A DNA stretch of 64,000 nt from Citrobacter freundii (lineage in GTDB: Bacteria; Pseudomonadota; Gammaproteobacteria; Enterobacterales; Enterobacteriaceae): positions 1,550,001-1,614,000 of the forward strand of contig NZ_CP099222.1 in NCBI RefSeq assembly GCF_029717145.1, written 5' to 3'. Made by a program: the position numbers and the translations under genes. This document shows positions 58,300 to 64,000 of the stretch, piece by piece (the first letter of the stretch is position 1; every line of letters begins with the position of its first letter). The notes below the pieces were generated by a model that was given only the letters and a program-made list of their open reading frames with translations, ran no database searches and had not been told where the DNA came from.

Positions 58300-60798
58300 A
58301 TGGATATTCACGATTTTAATCCGTCCCGTCGCCGTTTTCTGAGCGGCATGCTGGCGGTAGGTGCCGCCAGTGCGCTGGCGCCGAACCCGCTGATATCAAA
58401 GGTATGGGCGGCAGGAGAAAACCCTGAGCAGTGGATCCAGTCCGGCTCGCATTACGGCGCTTTTGAAGCCAAAGTGGTCAACGGCGAGTGGACCGAAACC
58501 CGGCCCTTTAAACACGATAAATATCCGTGCGATATGCTGAATGCAGTACGTGAAGTGGTCTACAACCCTTCGCGAGTCCGCTACCCGATGGTCCGTCTGG
58601 ACTGGTTACGTAAGCGTGAAAAATCAGACCGCAGCCAGCGCGGTGATAACCGTTTTGTGCGGGTCAGTTGGGATCGGGCGCTGGATCTGTTTTACGAAGA
58701 GCTGGAGCGGGTGCAAAAAAACTACGGATCTTCCGGTGTCTTTACCGGGTTGGCCGACTGGCAAATGGTGGGTAAATACCATAAAGCGGGTGGCGCAATG
58801 GACAGGGGGCTTGGCCTGCACGGGAGCTATGTCACCACCGTTGGCGACTACTCGGCGGCGGCTGCACAGGTCATCTTGCCGCATGTGATTGGTTCGCTGG
58901 AAGTCTACGAGCAGCAAACCTCGCTGCCGCTGGTGATTGAGAATACCCATACCATCGTGTTGTGGGGCTGCGATCCGATTAAGAATTTGCAGATAGAATT
59001 CCTGGTACCCGACCACGAAGCGTTTGGCTACTGGCAGCAGATTAAAGAGGCGGTCGCACAGGGCAAAATGCGCGTCATCAGCGTTGATCCGGTGCGCAGT
59101 AAATCGCAAAACTATCTGGGTGCTGAACAACTGGCGCTGCGACCGCAAACCGATGTTGCTTTGCTGCTGGCGCTCGCGCACACCTTGTATGAAGAAAAAC
59201 TGTACGACACGGCATTTATTAACGATTACACCGTCGGCTTTGAACAGTTTTTACCGTACCTGACGGGCGAGACTGACAAGCAGGTGAAAAACGCCGAATG
59301 GGCAGCCCAAATCTGTGGCCTGAGCGCAGAACAAATCCGTGACTTCGCCCGCCTGCTGGTGAAAGGTCGCACGCAGTTTATGGGCGGCTGGTGCGTCCAG
59401 CGTATGCACCACGGAGAGCAGTATCCCTGGATGCTGGTGGTGCTGGCGAGCATGGTCGGACAAATTGGTTTACCGGGCGGCGGTGTAGGATTTGGCTGGC
59501 ACTACAACGGCGGTGGAACGGTAACGTCGGCCGGGCCTGTGCTGTCGGGGCTGGGAAGTATTAACAATCCCCCAGAGGCGAAATATAAAGCGGATTTTCG
59601 TGGCGCATCGGCGCATATTCCCACCTCGCGTATCGTCGACTGCCTGCTTGCGCCGGGTAAGAAAATTGCCTTCAACGGTGAAACGTTAACCTGGCCTGAT
59701 ATCAAAATGGCCGTCTACAGCGCGGCCAATCCGTTCCATGCGCAGCAGGATCGCAACCGCATGATTGAGGCATGGAAGAAGCTGGAAACCGTCGTGGTAT
59801 TAGATCACCAATGGACTGCATCCTGTCGCTTTGCCGATATTGTCCTGCCCGTCACTACGCGCTTTGAGCGGAATGACATTGAGCAGTTTGGCACGCATTC
59901 GAATAAAGGACTGATGGCGCTGCGTCAGGTGGTCAAACCGCAATATGAGGCACGTCACGACTTTGACGTATTTGCCGGGCTGTGTAAGCGCTTTGATAAA
60001 GAAGTGGCATATCGTGAAAACCGCGATGAAATGCAGTGGATACAAGCGCTTTATGACGAAGGTGTGAAAATGGGCGCATCGCTCGGCGTCACCTTACCGG
60101 ACTTTGATACCTTCTGGAAAGGGGACGGATATATTGAATATCCGGCGGGGCAGCCGTGGGTGCGGCACGGTGAGTTCCGCGACCAGCCCGATCTTAATCC
60201 GTTAGGCACCCCGTCGGGGCTTATTGAAATCTACAGTAAAACCATCGCGGGTTTTCAATATGAAGATTGTCCAGGACACCCGGTGTGGATGGAGCCGTTT
60301 GAACGTAGCCATCAGGGCAAGACGAATAAATATCCGCTGCATCTGCAATCCTGTCACCCGGACAAGCGTCTTCACTCGCAGTTATGCTCCAGCGAGGCGT
60401 TTCGTAACACCTACGCGGTGGCCGGCAGAGAACCGCTCTACATCAGCGAGCAGGATGCAACCGCCCGCAGTTTAAAAGCCGGAGATATTGCTCGCGTCTT
60501 TAACGCCCGAGGTCAGGTGCTGGCGGGCGTAGTGATTAGCGCCGATTTTCCCGCTGGCGTGATCCGCATTCATGAGGGCGCGTGGTATTCCCCGCAGGAA
60601 GGCGGGAAAACCGGGACACTATGCACCTATGGCGATCCGAATGTCCTGAGTGCGGATATTGGAACATCGCAGCTGGCGCAAGGCCCTTCCGCGCATTCCG
60701 TGCTGGTAGAGGTTGAACGCTTCCAGCAGAAGGCCCCGCAGGTAACCGCTTTCGGTGGACCTGAGACAGTGAAAGAGGAGGGGGCCAGTGCCGCATAA
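58300..60798 (+). CDS. torA: TorA-like periplasmic N-/S-oxide reductase
   Basis: An 832-residue Mo-bisMGD enzyme of the DMSO reductase family with a Tat signal (PSRRRFLSGMLAVGA). The molybdenum ligand should be Ser185 in GDYSAAAAQVILP. E. coli TorA and TorZ read GDYSTGAAQ there. Overall it looks closer to TorA (DWLRKREKSDRSQRGDNRFVR) than TorZ. No N-terminal FeS cysteines, as expected. The substrate could be TMAO, another N-oxide or an S-oxide. It overlaps the torD gene by 11 bp. Confidence 0.85.
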   Translation: MDIHDFNPSRRRFLSGMLAVGAASALAPNPLISKVWAAGENPEQWIQSGSHYGAFEAKVVNGEWTETRPFKHDKYPCDMLNAVREVVYNPSRVRYPMVRLDWLRKREKSDRSQRGDNRFVRVSWDRALDLFYEELERVQKNYGSSGVFTGLADWQMVGKYHKAGGAMDRGLGLHGSYVTTVGDYSAAAAQVILPHVIGSLEVYEQQTSLPLVIENTHTIVLWGCDPIKNLQIEFLVPDHEAFGYWQQIKEAVAQGKMRVISVDPVRSKSQNYLGAEQLALRPQTDVALLLALAHTLYEEKLYDTAFINDYTVGFEQFLPYLTGETDKQVKNAEWAAQICGLSAEQIRDFARLLVKGRTQFMGGWCVQRMHHGEQYPWMLVVLASMVGQIGLPGGGVGFGWHYNGGGTVTSAGPVLSGLGSINNPPEAKYKADFRGASAHIPTSRIVDCLLAPGKKIAFNGETLTWPDIKMAVYSAANPFHAQQDRNRMIEAWKKLETVVVLDHQWTASCRFADIVLPVTTRFERNDIEQFGTHSNKGLMALRQVVKPQYEARHDFDVFAGLCKRFDKEVAYRENRDEMQWIQALYDEGVKMGASLGVTLPDFDTFWKGDGYIEYPAGQPWVRHGEFRDQPDLNPLGTPSGLIEIYSKTIAGFQYEDCPGHPVWMEPFERSHQGKTNKYPLHLQSCHPDKRLHSQLCSSEAFRNTYAVAGREPLYISEQDATARSLKAGDIARVFNARGQVLAGVVISADFPAGVIRIHEGAWYSPQEGGKTGTLCTYGDPNVLSADIGTSQLAQGPSAHSVLVEVERFQQKAPQVTAFGGPETVKEEGASAA

Positions 60799-61420
60799 TC
60801 ACATTCATCAGCAGCGTGCAGCAGTATATCAGTGGTTTTCGCAACTGCTGTTTCGTGAACTGGACGAGAAGCAATTAGCCCGTCTTGAGAGCGAGGAGAG
60901 CCGGGAGTGGATGACCTCACTGACGGGGATCCCCGGACTGGCTGCTGACGTCAAAAAGTTAGCGCGTAGTCTGTCTCAGGTGCTGCGGCGCGAATGCCGA
61001 CAACTGGAGCTGGCGGCCGATTTTGCTTCACTGTTTTTGCTGTCCCCTCCACAGAGCGTGTCGCCTTATGCAGGGCATTACCCGCACACGACGGCACCTG
61101 AAGAACGACGGCAAATGAATGTGCTGTTAGTTGAACAGGGGCTGGCTGCGCGGGAGAATGAACCTGCCGATCATATTGCGGTACAGCTGGCGTTAATGGC
61201 GAAAATGGTAGACAAAGAGCAGAGCGTCGCTGAGCAATATTACTTTTTGCATCATCATATTATGTGCTGGGCATCATTGTTCCGGGATAGCTGTCTGCAT
61301 CGCGACGGCGAGGGCTTTTACCCTCAGGCGGTTAATGTCATCGTGCGTTTTATGCGCGAGGATGAGCAGTATCTGGAATCATTATTGATGGATGATTTTT
61401 ATCTCAGCAGTCAGCGCTGA
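60788..61420 (+). CDS. torD: TorD-family chaperone for the TorA-like enzyme
   Basis: A 210-residue, all-helical cytoplasmic chaperone (E. coli TorD 199). It binds the Tat leader and core of the molybdoenzyme and helps cofactor insertion. Family motif: DFASLFLLSPPQSVSPYAG; the C-terminal HHHIMCWASLFRD region is also conserved. The start is GTG 60788 with GAGGAGGGG before it, inside the torA-like gene. Terminator follows. Confidence 0.88.
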   Translation: MPHNHIHQQRAAVYQWFSQLLFRELDEKQLARLESEESREWMTSLTGIPGLAADVKKLARSLSQVLRRECRQLELAADFASLFLLSPPQSVSPYAGHYPHTTAPEERRQMNVLLVEQGLAARENEPADHIAVQLALMAKMVDKEQSVAEQYYFLHHHIMCWASLFRDSCLHRDGEGFYPQAVNVIVRFMREDEQYLESLLMDDFYLSSQR

Positions 61421-61425
61421 AAACA

Positions 61426-61455
61426 GCAAAGGGACAGCGTGCGCTGTCCCTTTTA
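61426..61455. terminator. Bidirectional terminator between torD and efpL
   Basis: AAAGGGACAGCG/CGCTGTCCCTTT stem with flanking A and T residues between two convergent genes. Confidence 0.88.
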
Positions 61456-61476
61456 GTCTGTGTCTTAGCAGAAACG

Positions 61477-62049
61477 TTAGTCTGCACGCCCCATATAACG
61501 GCGTTCTTCGATATGAATGCGGATTTTCTCACCGGCACTCAGATACTCAGGAACCAGGATCACCAGGCCGGTGGTCAGGGTGGCTGGCTTGTTACGTGCA
61601 CTGGCTGACGCACCTTTAATGCCAGGTGAGGTTTCAACGATCTCAAGGTCTACGGTCTGCGGCAGTTCAAGCGCCAGCAGTTGGCCATCCCAGGTCAGCA
61701 CCTGCATGTCCGGCATTCCGCCTTCCGGGATAAACAGCAACTCTTCTTCGATCTGGTCTTTGGTAAAGGTATACGGGGTATAGTCTTCTTTATCCATAAA
61801 GACATATTCGTTGCCATCGACGTAAGAGAAATCAACGCCACGACGGCTCAGGGTGACGGTATCCACAATATCGTCGCCTTTGAAGCGCTCTTCGACTTTT
61901 AGGCCGGTACGGACATCAGAAAAACGCATTTTGTACAGCGTGGCTGCACCACGTGCGCTCGGTGATTGAATATCAATGTCTTTTACAATCAGCAGCTTGC
62001 CGTTGTAGTTAAGTACCATACCTTTTTTAATTTCGTTCGCTCTTGGCAT
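61477..62049 (-). CDS. efpL: EfpL (YeiP), EF-P-like elongation factor
   Basis: 190 residues, the same as E. coli YeiP. Three-domain EF-P fold: KOW-like N-terminus ([20 protein letters not shown]) and two OB domains. The loop that reaches the peptidyl-transferase centre is [12 protein letters not shown], with Arg in place of the modified Lys of EF-P. It relieves ribosome stalling at proline and other motifs. The start lies 158 bp from the divergent yeiW. Confidence 0.95.
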   Translation of the reverse strand: MPRANEIKKGMVLNYNGKLLIVKDIDIQSPSARGAATLYKMRFSDVRTGLKVEERFKGDDIVDTVTLSRRGVDFSYVDGNEYVFMDKEDYTPYTFTKDQIEEELLFIPEGGMPDMQVLTWDGQLLALELPQTVDLEIVETSPGIKGASASARNKPATLTTGLVILVPEYLSAGEKIRIHIEERRYMGRAD

Positions 62050-62206
62050 CGAAAAAATCCTGTAGTGAGGAGTGTCTAAAATATCGCGTCAAACTACTCG
62101 CGCCGGGTCATTCAGGCAAGCGGAATTCGCACTTTTGCGGGTGCAAAAAAGGTGGTACTGTTCGCTACCTACACAATCCGCGGGTTTACCTTAAAGAGAA
62201 TATTGT

Positions 62207-62461
62207 ATGGAATGCCGTCCGGATTGTGGCGCATGTTGCACTGCGCCTTCTATCTCCAGCCCCATCCCCGGCATGCCTGAGGGCAAGCCTGCCAATACGC
62301 CATGCGTTCAGCTTGATGAATTCCTGCGCTGTAAAATTTTTGGTTCCGCACTGCGGCCAAAAGTGTGTGCAGGCTTACAGCCCAGCGCTGAAATGTGTGG
62401 CCAGACAACGCGCCAGGCTATGGTGTACCTTATTGAGCTTGAAGCGCTCACTGCACCTTAA
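62207..62461 (+). CDS. yeiW: YeiW, small YkgJ-type cysteine-cluster protein
   Basis: 84 residues with a zinc- or iron-type Cys cluster at the N-terminus ([15 protein letters not shown]), followed by NTPCVQL and RCKIF. Later Cys are at KVCAG and MCGQ. Resembles the UPF0153/YkgJ family; function not known. The E. coli homologue has the same start. It overlaps setB by 4 bp on the opposite strand. Confidence 0.9.
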   Translation: MECRPDCGACCTAPSISSPIPGMPEGKPANTPCVQLDEFLRCKIFGSALRPKVCAGLQPSAEMCGQTTRQAMVYLIELEALTAP

Positions 62462-63639
62462 ACGTCTTTGATCCGCGCCAGGCAAAAGACCGTGGCGATA
62501 ATCATCACCAGCGCAAACCAGAACACCGCATGGTAGTTCCAGATTTCAGCGGCAATACCGGCCAGCGATCCGGCTATAATCCAGCCCACGCGGATGGTGT
62601 TGGTGTAAAGAGTGGTTGCAGAACCCGCCTGTCCTGGCATTAAGTCCTGGAAATAGAGCATGCCAATACCGCCGAGGATACCGATGTAAATCGCGTTCAG
62701 CAGCTGCAAGCTGAGCAGAATGACCGGCGAATGCGCCAACAGCATTCCGGCATAAAATAAGAAACCGGCGACCACGGCGATCCGCATCAACAAACGCTTG
62801 CCCAGACGTTTAGCAAAGTATCCGGCAATGAGCATCGTCGGTATTTCCAGCCCGGCGGCGGTGCCCATCATAATGCCTGCGAGTTTTTCCGGCAGATGCA
62901 GTTCGTTGATGATAAACAGTGGCATATTAATGATGTACAGGCTGTTGGTGCCCCACATTAATGTGCAGATAGCGAACAGCAGCAGCGTATCGCGCCGGTT
63001 ACGACGCGGGGCTTCCACCGCGCCTGTGGCGAGGGACGCATTTTTGTTCATCGACGGTAAGAACAACCACACCATGACGCCGCAGACGATAAACGCAACG
63101 GCGGCACTCAGATACATCACCGTAAAGCTGAAACCCATAGCCAGCGCGTAAGCTAACGGCGGGCCAATCACCCATGCCAGCGAAACCTGAGCACGCAAAA
63201 TAGAGCTGAACATGACGGCTTCCCGGCCCGTGCGGTCAGCATGCTCGCGGGCGAGGGCAAACATTTGCGGGTTAGCGGTCGATCCAAAGCTACTGAGGAA
63301 GACGCCGACAAACAGCAAAATAAAATAGTTACGGTTCCAGGCAAACAGCACACAGGCCAGCATCCCCAGTACGCAGCAAAAAACGATCAGATTTTTGCGA
63401 TCGCCCTTCTTATCAGAACGCCCAGCTAAAAACTGGCTTACCAGGATGCCGATGACAGCGCTACCGGTAAAAAAGAAACCGACCATACCCGGACGGGCAT
63501 GAACTTCATCGGTCAGAAAAAGGCTGAGCGTAGGGGTCTGCAATGCGCCGGCGATACCCGTAAGAAAAGCGACAAGCAGGAACGCCGAAGACGTTAAATC
63601 AAACGACTTGGGGGAGGCGGCTACCGGGGTGTTATGCAT
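62458..63639 (-). CDS. setB: SetB sugar efflux transporter
   Basis: 393 residues, a 12-helix major facilitator of the SET family that exports lactose and glucose in E. coli. [28 protein letters not shown] and the [15 protein letters not shown] loop match SetB. Divergent from the fru operon with 361 bp of shared upstream DNA. Confidence 0.95.
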   Translation of the reverse strand: MHNTPVAASPKSFDLTSSAFLLVAFLTGIAGALQTPTLSLFLTDEVHARPGMVGFFFTGSAVIGILVSQFLAGRSDKKGDRKNLIVFCCVLGMLACVLFAWNRNYFILLFVGVFLSSFGSTANPQMFALAREHADRTGREAVMFSSILRAQVSLAWVIGPPLAYALAMGFSFTVMYLSAAVAFIVCGVMVWLFLPSMNKNASLATGAVEAPRRNRRDTLLLFAICTLMWGTNSLYIINMPLFIINELHLPEKLAGIMMGTAAGLEIPTMLIAGYFAKRLGKRLLMRIAVVAGFLFYAGMLLAHSPVILLSLQLLNAIYIGILGGIGMLYFQDLMPGQAGSATTLYTNTIRVGWIIAGSLAGIAAEIWNYHAVFWFALVMIIATVFCLARIKDV

Positions 63640-64000
63640 GTTTCAATATCTTTGATGTGAAGAGACGCGGAGTTTACGCTGCCTGTCAGAAAATAAACAG
63701 GGCGCGAAATCAAAATCGGCATGAAAAATCAAAATAGCATTTCAGTCTCTAAAAACAGTCTGCTGACGATGCTGAAATCGATAACTTAGCTTCCTTTCTA
63801 TGTCAGCAATTATTGATGCACAGAAGAAAAAATGTGCGTTATATCTAAATTCAGCAAGCAAATTGCTAACTTTACTTGCGTGCTGAAGCAGAAAGCGCAA
63901 AACTTCTTGAAACGTTTCAGCGTCATCTTTTCTTAAGTTTTGGAGTTGGGTGGCGCCTTTTTTCTCATGTTAGCTGAATCGTTTCAATTCAGCAGGAGAG
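63640..64000 (+). promoter_or_regulatory. fruB leader with two Cra (FruR) sites
   Basis: A 361-bp region divergent from setB. TGAAACGTTTCA (63908-63919), followed by GC, is a near-perfect Cra palindrome. GCTGAATCGTTTCA (63973-63986) is a second site of the GNTGAATCGNTTCA type and starts an inverted repeat with TTCAGC at 63988-63993. A ribosome-binding sequence (CAGGAGAG) ends the window, so the fruBKA operon should begin just beyond. No gene seen inside. Confidence 0.8.

Overview
The window is a chromosomal segment from a member of the Enterobacteriaceae. Almost every gene has a recognisable E. coli K-12 orthologue, of near-identical length and in the E. coli order (the rcs-ompC-ada-mqo-nap-ccm-narP-proL-yej-spr-yei-setB stretch). 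The gene content fits Citrobacter best, but that genus call is inference from memory, not a database result. REP/BIME repeats of the enterobacterial type sit in many intergenic gaps. No rRNA, CRISPR array, insertion sequence or intact prophage was seen.

Layout. 1-5295: the Rcs envelope-stress phosphorelay (rcsC 3' part, rcsB, rcsD). 5296-7203: the divergent micF sRNA and the ompC porin with its OmpR-type control region. 7276-11844: apbE (flavin transfer), the ada-alkB alkylation-repair operon and the ABC exporter yojI. 11996-14642: mgtE (Mg2+ channel) and a short SulP transporter, convergent and overlapping at their 3' ends, inserted where E. coli has yojI next to mqo. 14921-17192: mqo and the protease inhibitor ecotin. 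17442-29786: the long napFDAGHBC-ccmABCDEFGH operon for periplasmic nitrate reductase and cytochrome c maturation, headed by FNR and NarP sites. narP follows on the other strand. 30806-33692: a quinol-type nitric oxide reductase with a strong NsrR-like operator, and a Bor-family lipoprotein with a PhoP-box-like sequence. Both sit between narP and tRNA-Pro(GGG). 34200-49593: yejM, yejL, yejK, rplY, radD, rsuA, bcr, yejG, the yejABEF peptide importer and the cyclic-di-GMP phosphodiesterase pdeN. 49776-54078: mepS, lpxT, yeiR, yeiQ. 54281-61420: a second accessory block with uxuA (divergent from yeiQ and sharing UxuR/ExuR-like operators), a MocR-type regulator and a torCAD-like respiratory operon. 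61477-64000: efpL (yeiP), yeiW, setB and the Cra-controlled leader of fruB, whose gene starts just past the window.

How the parts fit. Much of the window serves anaerobic respiration on alternative acceptors. Nap reduces nitrate in the periplasm with electrons passed through NapC, and the Ccm system attaches haem to NapB, NapC and the pentahaem TorC-like protein. The quinol NO reductase would remove NO arising from nitrite, and the TorA-like molybdoenzyme adds S- or N-oxide reduction. The other theme is the envelope: Rcs, OmpC/MicF, YejM, LpxT, MepS and Bor.

Compared with the remembered E. coli order, the accessory additions are mgtE-sulP, norB-bor and uxuA-mocR-torCAD. I found no clearly novel system. 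The items most worth testing are the yeiQ/uxuA divergon, the NsrR-norB unit, the PhoP-like box at bor, and the TorA-like enzyme without a local TorSTR sensor.
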